This document shows, piece after piece, positions 35,551 to 46,400 of a DNA stretch of 59,204 bases (the stretch's first letter is position 1; the number at the start of each line of letters is the position of its first letter). Under the pieces are notes generated by a model. That model had not been told where the DNA came from. It was given only the letters and a program-made list of their open reading frames with translations, and searched no databases. This stretch comes from Aureococcus anophagefferens (lineage: Eukaryota > Sar > Pelagophyceae > Pelagomonadales > Pelagomonadaceae). The translations under genes were made by a program, and so were the position numbers. The DNA is taken from positions 2,569,778 through 2,628,981 of the forward strand of contig NW_008705561.1 of NCBI RefSeq assembly GCF_000186865.1, read 5' to 3'.

Positions 35551-37659
35551 ATGCGGCCGCTCTGGCTGCTCCTCGCCTCGCTCGCGGCCGCCTACGAGTT
35601 CCTGGCGGACTGCGGCGCGGGCGGCGACTGCGGCGACGCTGCCTGCTTCCTCGACCTGACGGCCGTCCAGCTGACGACGCGCTACCTCGAAGTGTCGCTC
35701 GAGTTCGTGCGCGTCGCCGACGGCGCGCGCGAGCCGTTCCGCGGCAGCGGGAGCCTCGGGCTGTGGGCCGTGGCCGCGGACGACGGGTCCGAGTGGCAGC
35801 CGCCCTACCGGCAGGACGAGGTCCGGGGCGCGGGCACGCTGAGGCTCTGGGTCGACGGGCTCCCGGACCTCGGGGGAACGCTCCACGCCAACTTCGGCGG
35901 CCTCAGCGAGCGCTTCTGCAACGGCTCCTGGTTCTACGCGCACGCCGCCGTCGACGTGACGAAGGCGACCTTCGCGGACGACGTGGCCGTCGCCGAGGAC
36001 GCGACGCCGGTCGGGACGCGCGTCGGCCGGCAGCGCGGCGGCCTCGTGCTCGTCGACGGCGTCGGCGAGGAGCCCAACGGCCTGCCCATCCGCCTGTCCC
36101 TGCCCGCGACGCGGAGCGCGCTCGTCCGCGAGGCGCTCGCGGCCGTCGAGCGCCACCGGCTCTGGGCGCGGCCCCTCGGGGACTGCGGCGCGGGCGACCG
36201 GCTCTGCGTCGCGGAGCGCCTCGCGGACGAGGTCGTGCGGCCCGTGCCCGAGCCGCGGTGCCGCCTGCGCTTCGACCGGCCGCGCGACGGCGAGGTCGAG
36301 AGCCTGTCGCAGCTCGACGCGGAGCTATCCGTGGAGCGCTACGACGACGGCTCCGGCGGCTGGGTCCGCCTCGGCCGCTTCGCGGGCGAGCTCTTCGTCG
36401 ACGCCTGGGCGAGCGACGCCGGCACGGCCCTGGGCACCTGGGCGCCCATGAGCGCCTGGATCGACGTGCCGCCGGAGGACGAGGGGAACTTCTTCTTCCA
36501 CCTCGTCCCGCCGGCGAGGCGGCCCGGCGGCGGCGGGTCGTCGCGGCGCGGCGCGCGCGGCGAGGTCACGGTCAACGCGGCGCTGCGGGGCCGCATCGAG
36601 GGCTGCGGCGAGCCGGGCTGGCTCCACGCGACGACGCGGTCCGTGTACCGGCCCTTCCACGAGCCGGACCCGCCCGCGCCCGTCCTCGACCGCGCGGCGC
36701 TCGCGGCGCGGCCGGACGCGCGCGCGGCGCTCGGGCTGACCTGCGCCTACGCGTCGATCCTCTACGACACGTCCGAGGACACGGGCTACGCCCACGGCCT
36801 GCTGGCGCTGCGGCGGTCCCTCGTCGAGGCCGGCGCGGCCGACCCGCTCTACGCGCTCCTCGGCGACGGCGTCGACGCGCGGACGCGCGGCGCGCTGTCG
36901 ACCGCGGGGCTCCTGCTCGTCGACGCGGGCGGCGCGGCGGCGCCGGGCGAGCCCGCGGCGGCGCTGCCCATGCTGGGCGTGGGGCAATGGGCGAAGCTCC
37001 AGCTCTGGAAGCTGCCCGCGGACCGCGTGTTGTACCTGGACGCGGACGTCGTCGTCCTGCGCAACGTCGACGAGCTCTTCGCCGCGCTCGAACGGCGCGG
37101 CGGGCCGCCGGCGCCGCTGGCCGCCGTCGACGACTACTTCTCCGGGGGCGTGCTCTTCCTGGCGCCGAACGCGGCCGAAGAGCGCGCGTTCGCGGCGACG
37201 CTGGCGCAGGACTCCGGGCGCTACGTCTACGGCGAGCAGGATTTCCTCAACGTCCACTTCGGCGGCGCGCACGCGCGCCTCGACGCGCAGTACAAGTGCC
37301 TCACGGAGAGCGTGCTCAAGGGCGAGCGCGACGCGGCGACGTGCGCGGTGCTCGAGTTCAGCAGCTGCCCGGGCATGGACGGCATGATGGCCTGGAAGCC
37401 CTGGCACGGCACGGCCATGTTCGACGCGGCGTTCGAAGTCTGCGGGCGGCGGATCAACGGCGACCTCGCGGCGCTCGCGGCGCGTTGGCGCGGCTTCCAC
37501 CGCCGCGCGCTCGCGGACCTCGCGGCCCGCGGCGCGTCGCTCGCCCCGGCGCCGGCCTACGGCCGCTACCCGAGCCACCGCGTCGCCAAGTACCGGGACG
37601 AGTGGTATGGGAGAGCGAATTCCACGTTCCCCTACGAAGACTTGTTAACTTCAAGATGA
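35551..37659 (+). CDS. Glycosyltransferase family 8-like protein, copy 2
   Basis: 702 aa, one exon. Signal peptide (MRPLWLLLASLAAA), two cysteine-paired beta-rich modules, and a GT8 catalytic domain with the DxD at residues 497-499 and GEQDFLNVHF. Long stretches of DNA in the catalytic half are identical or nearly identical to copy 1 (around 33840-34360 against 36720-37250). The N-terminal modules have diverged strongly. A C-terminal extension (YGRYPSHRVAKYRDEWYG) is absent from copy 1. Function as for copy 1, with acceptor unknown. Confidence 0.82.
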   Translation: MRPLWLLLASLAAAYEFLADCGAGGDCGDAACFLDLTAVQLTTRYLEVSLEFVRVADGAREPFRGSGSLGLWAVAADDGSEWQPPYRQDEVRGAGTLRLWVDGLPDLGGTLHANFGGLSERFCNGSWFYAHAAVDVTKATFADDVAVAEDATPVGTRVGRQRGGLVLVDGVGEEPNGLPIRLSLPATRSALVREALAAVERHRLWARPLGDCGAGDRLCVAERLADEVVRPVPEPRCRLRFDRPRDGEVESLSQLDAELSVERYDDGSGGWVRLGRFAGELFVDAWASDAGTALGTWAPMSAWIDVPPEDEGNFFFHLVPPARRPGGGGSSRRGARGEVTVNAALRGRIEGCGEPGWLHATTRSVYRPFHEPDPPAPVLDRAALAARPDARAALGLTCAYASILYDTSEDTGYAHGLLALRRSLVEAGAADPLYALLGDGVDARTRGALSTAGLLLVDAGGAAAPGEPAAALPMLGVGQWAKLQLWKLPADRVLYLDADVVVLRNVDELFAALERRGGPPAPLAAVDDYFSGGVLFLAPNAAEERAFAATLAQDSGRYVYGEQDFLNVHFGGAHARLDAQYKCLTESVLKGERDAATCAVLEFSSCPGMDGMMAWKPWHGTAMFDAAFEVCGRRINGDLAALAARWRGFHRRALADLAARGASLAPAPAYGRYPSHRVAKYRDEWYGRANSTFPYEDLLTSR

Positions 37660-37813
37660 AGTAAATTGTATCCAAACGAAGATTGTAACTGTGTGGCTGG
37701 CCTCTCGCGCGCCGCCGGGGAAAAAACCACGGCCTGCCGTGCCGTGTGCTGCGTCGAACCACACCTGGAAGTCGTGACGCGTCCCTGCGCGCGTCGTCGT
37801 CGTCGCGCGGGCC

Positions 37814-38623
37814 ATGGCGTGCCAGCCGCCCTGCGCCGTGAAGAACTGCGACCCGGCGCTCGTGGCCATGTTTCGCTTTAACGTGTCCGGCGCCCTGAAG
37901 AAGCTCGACCCCATCTCCGCCGCGGAGCTCGACGCCGTCAAGTTCGACGTGAGCAAGCTCTCGACGTACGGGTCGCCGCTCATGAGCGACGAGCACGGCA
38001 ACGTGCCCTACATGGACATCGTCAACGCGCTCGTCGCGCTCATGGAGAGCAACGAGTCGGAGAAGGCCGCGGCCTTCTTCGGCGACGCCATGAAGCTGTC
38101 GCTGATCCTCACGAACTACCGCAAGGACGGCCGCATCGAGGAGCTCGAGGACGCGCTGGGCTCCAAGGAGCTCGCGCTCAAGGACGCGCTCGACGCGCTG
38201 GCCCTGTCGAGCCGCGACGACCTCGAGGCGGCGCTCAAGGAGCTCGAGAAGTACCCGCCCATGGTCAAGGACCTGGAGGCGCTGGTCGAGTCGATGAAGC
38301 AGGAGATCGCGACGAAGGACCAGCGCATCCTGGACATGAAGGAGCAGGTCGCGAACGTCCACAAGATCACCGTCGCCAAGGAGCGCGCCGAGAAGCAGGT
38401 CGTCCAGCTCACGACGAAGCTCGAGGCCGTCACGGAGCTCCTCGCGGCCAAGGCCGCGGAGCTCGAGCGCTCCGAGGCGCTCCGCCACGACGCGATCGCC
38501 AAGCTCGCGCGGCAGGCGACGGACGAGGTCAAGCCCGGCTGGGAGTTCTCCTTCTGCTCCGCGAGGGAGGAGCCCGCGCCGCCGGCGCAGCCCTACGACC
38601 TCAACGAGGTCCCCACGAACTGA
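37814..38623 (+). CDS. Unrecognised coiled-coil protein
   Basis: 269 aa, one exon. Residues 1-100 are mixed (MACQPPCAVKNCDPALVAMF, VPYMDIVNALVALMESNESE). Residues about 105-235 are a strong coiled coil (RIEELEDALGSKELALKDAL, EALVESMKQEIATKDQR). It ends in PYDLNEVPTN. No family recognised. The stop is 7 bp from the stop of the converging gene. Confidence 0.65.
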   Translation: MACQPPCAVKNCDPALVAMFRFNVSGALKKLDPISAAELDAVKFDVSKLSTYGSPLMSDEHGNVPYMDIVNALVALMESNESEKAAAFFGDAMKLSLILTNYRKDGRIEELEDALGSKELALKDALDALALSSRDDLEAALKELEKYPPMVKDLEALVESMKQEIATKDQRILDMKEQVANVHKITVAKERAEKQVVQLTTKLEAVTELLAAKAAELERSEALRHDAIAKLARQATDEVKPGWEFSFCSAREEPAPPAQPYDLNEVPTN

Positions 38624-38630
38624 CCGGGCT

Positions 38631-39645
38631 CTAAGCGACGGCCGCGTTCGTCGGAGGAGGGGGCCTCCGCGGCCGCGGCGGCGGAGCGCGCTCGCCGTCG
38701 CGAAGTCGCGGTGGCGGCACGCCGCCGCGTCGTTGGCGTCGTCGCGCGGGTCCCCGTGGTCGCGGAGGTACTGGGCCTGCTGCGTGTTGGGCGTGAAGTG
38801 GCCCTTGAAGTCCGCGCCGTTTCTCGCGTCCAGCGCCGAGTAGCAGCAGACGCCGCGCTTGATCTCCATGCCCTGCTCCGTGCTGAAGTCGCGGCGCGCG
38901 ACCGCGAAGCGCTCGCGCCAGAGGCTCGTGTTGAAGAGCGATCTATGAAGCACGCCGAACGATGTTTCGTCGTTTTCCCACCCGACATCTCTCGAAAACC
39001 GTCGCGGCCGCGGGACGCCGAGCGCGACTCCTCGACGGCGTCGAGGTCGTAGATGCCGCAGCGCGCGGCGTCGAGCGCGTCGGACGGCCGCGGGTCCGGC
39101 AGGCCGTGGAGGACCATGCGGCGCGGCTTCGACGCCTGCGGGCCGCAGCACTTGCGGAGGATGGACCAGTAGGTCAGGTACTCGTGGATCCGCAGGACCT
39201 GCGCCTCCGTCACGGCCGGGAAGCGGACCGCGTGGTCGCGGATCGTCGCCACGAGGCTCGCCTCGAGGAACGTCGGGTAGGCCAGCTGCGTCAGCACGAC
39301 GGCGCGGGCCGGCAGCGCGTGGCGGAGCTCGGCCGCGGGCGTCGCCGTGCGGCCCGTGAGGAACACGCCCGCGGCGGACGCGGACGCGGCCGCGTCGACC
39401 TCGTGCGACTTGACGACGAGCGTCTGCGCGGTCCGCGCGAGGCCGTCGAGCACGGCCGCGTCGACGTGGCCGCGGAAGATGCAGTTGACGGCGCCCGTGT
39501 AGGCGTCGGAGCCCAGGCCGCGGTTCACATGAGCGAGGAGGCAAACCAACATGAACTGGAACGTCGACGCCGTGCGCGTCGGCCCGTGCGTGAGCAAGAG
39601 GTCGAAGTCCGACGCGTTGACGGGTGGCTCGGCGTTCGTCGCCAT
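38631..39645 (-). CDS. Sulfotransferase-like protein, copy 1
   Basis: Exon 1 is 39645-39029. It carries a P-loop-like start (LLLTHGPTRTASTFQFML) and TLVVKSHEVD, then YWSILRKCCGPQASK and GIYDLDAVEE, which also occur in the gene at 51966. Exon 2 begins at 38942 and reads SLFNTSLWRERFAV, KRGVCCYSALDARNG and FTPNTQQAQYLRDHGD. The intron between is introner-type element C2. The 3' end is uncertain. The exon 2 frame has no stop before it runs antisense through the next gene, so the stop at 38631 needs a further small intron or frameshift near 38650-38710. Sulfate transfer is suggested by the P-loop only. Confidence 0.55.
38943..39019 (-). mobile_element. Short introner-type element C2 (about 77 bp) in an 86-nt GT-AG intron
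   Basis: Aligns over nearly its whole length with element C1, sharing TTTCGTCGTTT, CTCTCGAAAA and both ends. The flanking duplication is degraded: coding-strand GTCGCGCTC upstream and ATCGCTCTT downstream (6 of 9). The intron 39028-38943 joins DAVEE to SLFNTSLW. Confidence 0.65.
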
Positions 39646-39909
39646 GAGCAGCCCAAAACCATGCTCGACGACGTTCGACGAAGGGTTTTCAGATTCGCAA
39701 TCGCGCGGCGAGGTGCTTTGCTTGCTTCCTCAATATCAACCTCTTGCGCTACTTGCACCACGATGGAGCGAAATAATTTGGCACCCCTCGGTGCCCACGC
39801 CGCCGGCTGCTAGGTGCCGTCGCGCGCCCGCGCGCGCAGCGTCCCACTGCTCGGTGCGCCGTCGCACGCCCGCGCACGCGACCCGACGCCGTTCGGGGCA
39901 GCCCGCGCC

Positions 39910-41484
39910 ATGGCGACGGCGGCGCTCGTGCGCGTCGTGGCCTGGAGCGGCGCGTGCCTGCTGGCGACGCAGGGGTCGGCGCGCGGGAACGTGCGCGTGC
40001 CCTACAGCGAGCGGAAGCGGGCCCACGCGGCGGCGGCGCGCGGCGAGGGCCGCGCGCGCGAGGAGTTCCGGCGGCGGGAGCGCGCGTCGCGGTACCCCGC
40101 GTACAACGCGAGCGCGGGCCCCTACGACTGGGCCGCGGCGATGGCGCGCCTCGACGCGCACCGCGACTTCGACGTGGCCCGCTACGACCCGGCCGCGGCG
40201 AGCGCGCGGCTCGCGGTCCAGCGCGCGCTCCGCGACAAGCTCCACACGGTCTGGGTCTTCAAGGGCCGCGTCCTCGTGCACAAGAGCTACCTCGGCGAGA
40301 TGAAGCGCGAGCTCCACCTGCGGTTCCTCAAGTCCGTGCTCGCGGGGCTGGGGTCCGCGAAGCGCGACGTCGGGAACACGGTCTACTCCTTCGACGAGGG
40401 CGCGTCGGGCCCGAGCAGCTGCGACGACCACCTGCCCGCGCTCGCGATCGCGAAGAAGCGGGGCGACGGCCAGTGCGGCGTCCTCGTGCCGAACCCCTAC
40501 TTCGGCGACGTCTACAAGACCTGGGCGCCGGAGTTCAAGGGCCTCCTCTTCCAGGGGAAGCGGCGCGACTGGGGTTCCCGGAACCCGCGCCTCTTCTGGC
40601 GGGGCAAGATCCGGGGCCACGACGCGGTCATGGACGAGCTCCGGGACTGCGAGCGCGACGCGGGCAACTTCGCGCGGCTCCAGGCCTGCAGCCTCACGTC
40701 CCTGGACCGGACCCTCTTCGACGTGCGGAGCACGTCGTGCGAGCCGCGCGTCGTCCGGAGCCACACGCGGGACGTCTGCGGCGACGTCTTCGTGCAGACG
40801 CCGCGCCTGCGGGAGATCAAGGGCGGCCACTGCCGCCCCATCCGCGGCGACTTCGTGAACCACGGCAAGTTCAACACGTACCAATTCCTCCTCGACCTGC
40901 CGGGGTCGACGACGGGCTCCTACTCGCGGAACCTGAACCACCTCTGGCTCCTCGGCGCCGTCGTCGTCTTCTGGCGCGGCCCGTTGCTCGAGGCCGACGG
41001 CGCCCTCCAGTGGTACACGCCGGCCCTCGCCGACGGCGCGACGCACGTCGCCGTCGACGTCGACACGGCGAAGCCGACCTTAGAGGCGATCAAGCGGACG
41101 CCCGCGTGGCGCGACGCGCTCCTCGACAACGCGCGGGGCGTCGCGACGCACGTGCTCTGCGCCGACTGCCTCGCGTCCTACTTCGTCGGCGCGCTCACGC
41201 GGCTGAAGGCGCGGCTGCCGCGGCTCGACCGCGCGCTGAACCCGGCGGCGTACGCGCGCGCGGACCGCAAGGCGGGCAACGCGACGAGCGCGCCGTCCCT
41301 GGCGTCCCTGCTCCGCGAGGAGCACTGCGACCGCTACCTCAACCTCGTCGAGGTCGTCTCGGGCAAGCCGCGGCGCGCGCGCGGCCGCGGCGCGGGCGGG
41401 CCGGGCTGGTCCGTGACGACGCGGCCCTTCGCGGCCGGGGCCGACGCGTGCAAGAAGCTCGCGGCGCTCGCCGAGAGTTCCTAG
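39910..41484 (+). CDS. GT90 (CAP10/POGLUT-like) glycosyltransferase
   Basis: 524 aa, one exon, with an N-terminal signal or signal-anchor (ALVRVVAWSGACLLATQ). Family motifs are PRLFWRGKIRGHDA in the middle and KFNTYQFLLDLPGSTTGSYSRN followed by HLWLLGAVVVFW. These form the C-terminal nucleotide-sugar site of CAP10/KTELC/Rumi enzymes, which add glucose or xylose in the ER or Golgi. Cysteine pairs and NAS/NAT sites fit a lumenal protein. A possible partner of the GT8 genes in glycan building, but only by proximity. Its stop is 6 bp from the converging methyltransferase stop. Confidence 0.8.
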   Translation: MATAALVRVVAWSGACLLATQGSARGNVRVPYSERKRAHAAAARGEGRAREEFRRRERASRYPAYNASAGPYDWAAAMARLDAHRDFDVARYDPAAASARLAVQRALRDKLHTVWVFKGRVLVHKSYLGEMKRELHLRFLKSVLAGLGSAKRDVGNTVYSFDEGASGPSSCDDHLPALAIAKKRGDGQCGVLVPNPYFGDVYKTWAPEFKGLLFQGKRRDWGSRNPRLFWRGKIRGHDAVMDELRDCERDAGNFARLQACSLTSLDRTLFDVRSTSCEPRVVRSHTRDVCGDVFVQTPRLREIKGGHCRPIRGDFVNHGKFNTYQFLLDLPGSTTGSYSRNLNHLWLLGAVVVFWRGPLLEADGALQWYTPALADGATHVAVDVDTAKPTLEAIKRTPAWRDALLDNARGVATHVLCADCLASYFVGALTRLKARLPRLDRALNPAAYARADRKAGNATSAPSLASLLREEHCDRYLNLVEVVSGKPRRARGRGAGGPGWSVTTRPFAAGADACKKLAALAESS

Positions 41485-41490
41485 TATGTT

Positions 41491-42417
41491 TTAGAGCGCC
41501 GGCTTCCGGGCGACGAGGACCTGGTGGTAGGGGCAGTACGACGGCGGCTCCGGGGGCTGGAGCCAGAGCGACAGGATCTCGTAGCCCAGGCAGCCCGCGA
41601 CGGCCTCCTCCATGAGGTCCCAGTCCCAGATGTGCCAGTGGAGCACGTTCTCCCGCGCGGCGCCGCGCTCGTCGGTCGTCTCGCGCCGGATGATCGCGCG
41701 CCGCGCGTCCGTGTCGGCCGTGACGTTCAGGCCCCAGGGGTCGAAGTCGCGGTCGATGTCGTCGAAGGTGCGGACGAAGAGCTCGTGGTAGTGGCGCCGC
41801 AACGGGTCCAGGCCGCCGCGCGCCGCGGCCGCGCGGATCGCGAGCAGCTCCTGCATGGACGCGGGCGTCCGGTGCTTGTCCGTGCAGTTGAACGCCTGGG
41901 GCAGCACGAGCACGAGCAGCCCCTCGGGCCGCAGCACCCGGTCCCACTCCCGCAGGGCCTCGAGGGGGTCGAGGAAGTGCTCGAGGTTGTGGCTCGAGAG
42001 CAAAGCGTCGTACGCCGCGTCCGCGATGCCGTGGAGGCGCGCGCCGTGGCGGAGGAAGGTCCGGCCGATGGGCGACCCTTCGGGCGCGTAGGGCGCGCCG
42101 TCGACGGCGTCGGCGTCGCTCCGCGGCGCCTGCGCGGACGTGGAAAACGCCGCGAAATACTCGTAGAGCGGCCGCTCGACGACGTTGTCGGCCCCCGCGA
42201 CGTGCGCGTAGATGGCCGTCGCCGGCGTCGGCCCGCCGATCTCCAGCAGGTAGCGGCCGTGGAAGGCGGCGAGGTCCGTGTAGCCGACCTCGGGGTTGCC
42301 GTCGTAGAACATGCCGAAGGTGCGCTGCGCGTAGGGCGCGTAGTTTGCGTTCGGGCAGGTCTCGCGCAGGAGCGTGTCGGAGCGCGCGGCGGCGGCGACG
42401 AGCAAGACAAGGCGCAT
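41491..42417 (-). CDS. SAM-dependent methyltransferase-like protein with a signal peptide
   Basis: 308 aa, one exon. Signal peptide (MRLVLLVAAAARS), then RYLLEIGGPTPATAIY. The class I methyltransferase block DALLSSHNLEHFLDPLEALREWDRVLRPEGLLVLVLPQ (post-I and post-II motifs of the type 11 group) follows. The C-terminus reads SLWLQPPEPPSYCPYHQVLVARK. Substrate unknown; the signal peptide and adjacent glycosyltransferase suggest a glycan in the secretory route, an inference. Confidence 0.75.
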   Translation of the reverse strand: MRLVLLVAAAARSDTLLRETCPNANYAPYAQRTFGMFYDGNPEVGYTDLAAFHGRYLLEIGGPTPATAIYAHVAGADNVVERPLYEYFAAFSTSAQAPRSDADAVDGAPYAPEGSPIGRTFLRHGARLHGIADAAYDALLSSHNLEHFLDPLEALREWDRVLRPEGLLVLVLPQAFNCTDKHRTPASMQELLAIRAAAARGGLDPLRRHYHELFVRTFDDIDRDFDPWGLNVTADTDARRAIIRRETTDERGAARENVLHWHIWDWDLMEEAVAGCLGYEILSLWLQPPEPPSYCPYHQVLVARKPAL

Positions 42418-42616
42418 GGTTTCTTGTTATTTAGGAGGGATCCATGCTCTGTGTAGCGAATCACCGTACCATTTGCGGCTGCCCGCTGCAACATCATCTG
42501 CTCCGTCACCTCATCATCCGCGACTTGCAAGATCTTGACCCGTCTCATCAATGAGCATTGGTCGAGCCCCGCGTGGAGGTGGTCGCGTCGCCGCGCGCCG
42601 TCGCCGACGCTTCATC

Positions 42617-43278
42617 ATGCTCCGCGTCGCGCTGCAACGCGCTTGGCGCCCGACCGCCGGCGCCTTGGTCGCCGGCGCCGCGGCCGCCTGCGAGCGGAGG
42701 GACGACACAGCAGACGAGCGCTCGTGCAGTTCTGGTTCGACGGCGCCCAGGCGGGCTACGACAAGCGCTGGGGCGACCGCGACAGCGCGTGGTTCAAGCA
42801 ATTCGAGTCGAGCGCCCGGTCCTGGGAGGCGGCCTACGAGGCGACGGCGTCATCGCCGGCTCCCATCGACGAGACGTCGGACGCGCTCTCGGCGCTCGAG
42901 GTCGTGCTGCGCCTCGACCAGATCCCGCGCACGCTCTACCCGAAGACGCCCCGGGCCTACGCGCGCGACGACCTCGCCGTCGGCGCCGCGCGCGACGCGG
43001 TGCGGCTCGGCAAGGACCTCGAGCTCGAGCCCGACCTCCGCGTCTGGATGTACATGCCGTTCCTCCACAGCGAGCGGCTCGACGACCAGGAGACGTGCGT
43101 GCGCAAGATGGACGAGGTCGCCCGGGCGCACCCGCCGGCGGCGCCTTTCCACGCGGCGGCCCTCGCGCACCACCGGGCCGTCGAGCGCTTCGGCCGACTC
43201 CCGGAGCGGAACCGGGTGCTGGGTCGCGATTCGACGAAGGAGGAGGAGGCGTGGCTCAAGGTCCACCCGACGGCCTGA
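42617..43278 (+). CDS. DUF924 family protein with a frame break
   Basis: The strong part (from about 42718) is a DUF924 domain: ALVQFWFDG, DRDSAWFKQF, LRLDQIPRTLYP, VWMYMPFLHSERLDDQE and HRAVERFGRLPERNRVLGRDS. The family is alpha-helical, of unknown exact role. The likely N-terminus (MLRVALQRAWRPTAGALVAG) lies one frame away and meets the domain at about 42716-42719. One base seems to be missing, or a very short intron is present. That leader looks like an organelle or secretory signal. An alternative in-frame ATG at 42535 gives an implausible Arg-rich start. Confidence 0.72.
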
Positions 43279-43497
43279 GTCCTCGCCAAGTGTGATGCCC
43301 TGAAGCGCGCGCTCCAGCGCGCGCTCTGAGCGCTCTCGCGCTGAGCGTGAATCTGAGCGGCGATCGCACGAAACCTCCCCTCCCCCCGCGCGGCCCGGCG
43401 ACGCCCGTTCCATGACTCGCCCCGGAAAAGCACTCGTGCACCGGAGCGACGATACACGCGTCCGCCATAGCCCGCGGCCTTAAAAAACTTGCCTTCC

Positions 43498-46400
43498 TTA
43501 GTAGTTCCGATGCGCGTCCCTCCCGGCCGCGCGCTTGCGCCGGTTCCGGTCGTCCGCGGGCCCGTCGTCGTCGTCGACGAGGATGGCGTCGCACTTGCCC
43601 CGGAGCCCCGCGACGCCGCGGGGCGTGCGGCCGAGGGAGTCCTTCGCGCCGCCGGACGCGCCGGCGTCGCGGAGCGCGGCCGCGGCGTCGCTCCGGCCCC
43701 AGGCGGACGCGAGGTGGAGCGCCGTGAGCCCGAGCTCGTCGGCGATGCGGACGTCGGCGCCGTGCTCGAGGAGCACGTGGACGACGCGCGTCGCGCCGGC
43801 CGCGGCCGCGTAGTGGAGCGGCGTCCGCGCGTGCGCCTGGGCAGGAAAAGAGAGATTCTACGTCGCTTCAACGTGAGTGTTCCGCGCGCGCGCGCGTTCC
43901 GGAAAAAGCATCCACGCTTCCAGACCGTTCCGAGAGATGATCGCTCGTCCCAAAATCAGCCAAAACGAGTGGAAAACGGCCGAGATCGGAGCCTTTGAAG
44001 TTGGGAATTTCGCTCTCTTTTGCTGCCCTGTCGGCCGCGTCCTCCGCGTCGACGTCCGCGCGCGCGGCCTGGAGCAGGCACCGCGCGCAGCGGCCGTGGT
44101 CCGCGTCGGCGTCCTTGACGCTGCCCGGCGGCGCCTTGTCCGCGCCGGAGAAGCGGCTTCGAGCGGCGTTGTCGGCGCCGCGCGCCGCGCGGTGCGCGTG
44201 CGCCTTGGCGCGCGCGGCCCCGAGCGCCACCAGGTGGAGCGCGGTGCGCCCGAGGCGCGGCGTGCGGTCGAAGGCGGAGACGGGGTCCCAGGGCGGCCGC
44301 GCCAGGGCGCCCGCGGGCGACCGCGCGCGGAGCGCGCCCTCGGCGCGAAGGGCCGCTTTCAGCCGCGCCAGACTCCCGCAGAGCGCGGCGTCCCAGACGT
44401 GGTCCAGGGCGTCGCGCTGCCCCTTGGACCGCGCGGCGTCGCGCGCGGCGTTGCCCTTGGCGTCGCGGGCCGCGGACAGCGGCGCCGCGAGCATGCGCTT
44501 GCCCAGGATTTCGTCGTCCCGGAGCACGTCGCGCGTGCCGAAGCGCGTCTCGCCGCGCGTCGTCGACGCGCCGAGCTCGTGGGCCGGCGCCACGACCATG
44601 GCGCCCCGCTGGCGGCTCCGGAAGGCGAGGGAGGACGCGTCGAGGCTCAGCGGCACGAAGCCGTCGAGCACGAAGGACCGGTCGAGGACCTCGCCGTTGC
44701 TCCGCGTCCGCGCGGCCTCCTCGTCCGGGATGCCGTAGGCCTCGAGATCCCGCGCCGCGCGGCCCGACGCCGTCACGTAGTCCCGGAAGTCGCCGTCGCC
44801 GCCGGAGCACCACGGGGATCCTCAGNNNNNNNNNNNNNNNNNNNNNNNNNNNNNNNNNNNNNNNNNNNNNNNNNNNNNNNNNNNNNNNNNNNNNNNNNNN
44901 NNNNNNNNNNNNNNNNCCCCGGGCGCAGGCCGCGTGGAGCGGCGTCTCGCCGTCGTCGTCGACGCCGTCGACGAGGGCCGCGCCGCCGTGGGAGCAGAGC
45001 AGCGCGACCATGTCGTCGTCGTCGCCGTCGCCCGGCGCGCGGTGCCGGCGCTGGGCGTTCAGCTCGTCGTCGTCGCGCGCCGCGTGGGCCGCGGCGAGGT
45101 GGAGCGCCGTGCGGCCGCGGACGTTCCGCGCGTCGACGGCCGCGCCCGCGTCGAGCAGCAGCGTCGCCACGTCCCGCCGGCTCCGCCCGCCGCGGTACGC
45201 CGCGTGGTGCAGGGCCGTCCAGCCGTCGGCGTCGCGGCCGTCGACCTCGAAGACCGGCGCGCCCGACGGGCCCCGGCGCCGGGGGGCGTCGTCGTCGTCG
45301 CCGTCGCCGCCGTCGTCGTCGGGGAGCCCGAGGACGTCGTCGCCGGCGAGGAGCGCCTCCGTGAGGTCGGCGAGCCCGGCCTCCGCCGCGAGATGCAGGG
45401 GCGACCGCAGGCGCCCGTCGCCGACGGCGCGGTCCAGCGGAAAAGCGCAGCCGTCGAAGTAGGGCGACTTCGCGAGCGCGGGGCCCCGCGCGAAGGCCGA
45501 GCGCCGCGAGCGGGCGCCGCCGCCCGTCGTCACGCGCCAGCCGTCGTGCGTCGCGTCGCCGCGGCGCGGCGCGCCCGGGCGGCCGCCGCGCCGGTTCAGG
45601 TCCGGGTCGACGGCGTCGGCGGCCGCGGCCGCGAGCGTCGCGACGGCCGCCTCGGCGCGCTCCGCCTCGCCGACCTTGACGTTGCGCCGGTCGTCGCCGT
45701 TGAGGATCGCGTGGTAGGCGCCGGGCATGCGGTCCCCGGAGAAGCCGCGCGGCGGGCCCCGCGGCTCCTCGGGCGCGTGCTTGCCGAACGCCGCGTCGAA
45801 GTCGCAGAGCACCGCGCGCCGCAGCGCGCGCCGCGTCGTCCCGGACGTCGCCAGGTCCTCGGGCCGCGCGCCGTCGTCGGCCCGCAGGCCCCGCGACGCG
45901 CCGCGGCGGAGCAGGGAAAGAAGCAGGTCCGACGGCGCGTCGCGGAACGCCGCGCAGTGGAGCGCCGTGAACCCGGCGGCGTCGTGCGCGTCCAGCGCCG
46001 CGGCGCGCGCCTTGGTCAGGTCCGCCTTCTCGGCGAGCCCGGCCGACGCCGCGTGCCAGCGCGTCAGCGGGTCCTCGGCGTCGTAGCCGGGCCCCCGCGC
46101 GTCCGTCTCCGAGCAGCGCGCGAGCCAGACCTGGGCCGACGCGGACGACGCGCGCGCGTTCGCGCCCGCCGTGCACGCGAGCGCGTCGCCGACGGCGGCG
46201 GCGGCGTCCTGGGCGCGGCGCCGCGCCGTGAGGCCGTCGACGCGCCGCGCGGGCTTCCGCGCCCGCTTCTTCTTGTCCTCCCGCTCCCGGAACGCGTCGC
46301 GGCGCCGCCGCGCGGCCGACTCGTCCGACGAGTAGTCCCGGGAGTAGTCGCTGTCGGAGTCGCCGCGCCGGCGGCGGCGGCGCGGGCCGGACGACGCCGA

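Noticed and set aside
37454..38630. Continuation of the sulfotransferase-like exon 2 frame through the coiled-coil gene
   Set aside because: The frame is open only because of antisense GC bias; the sequence is Leu/Arg/Glu-rich without family features.
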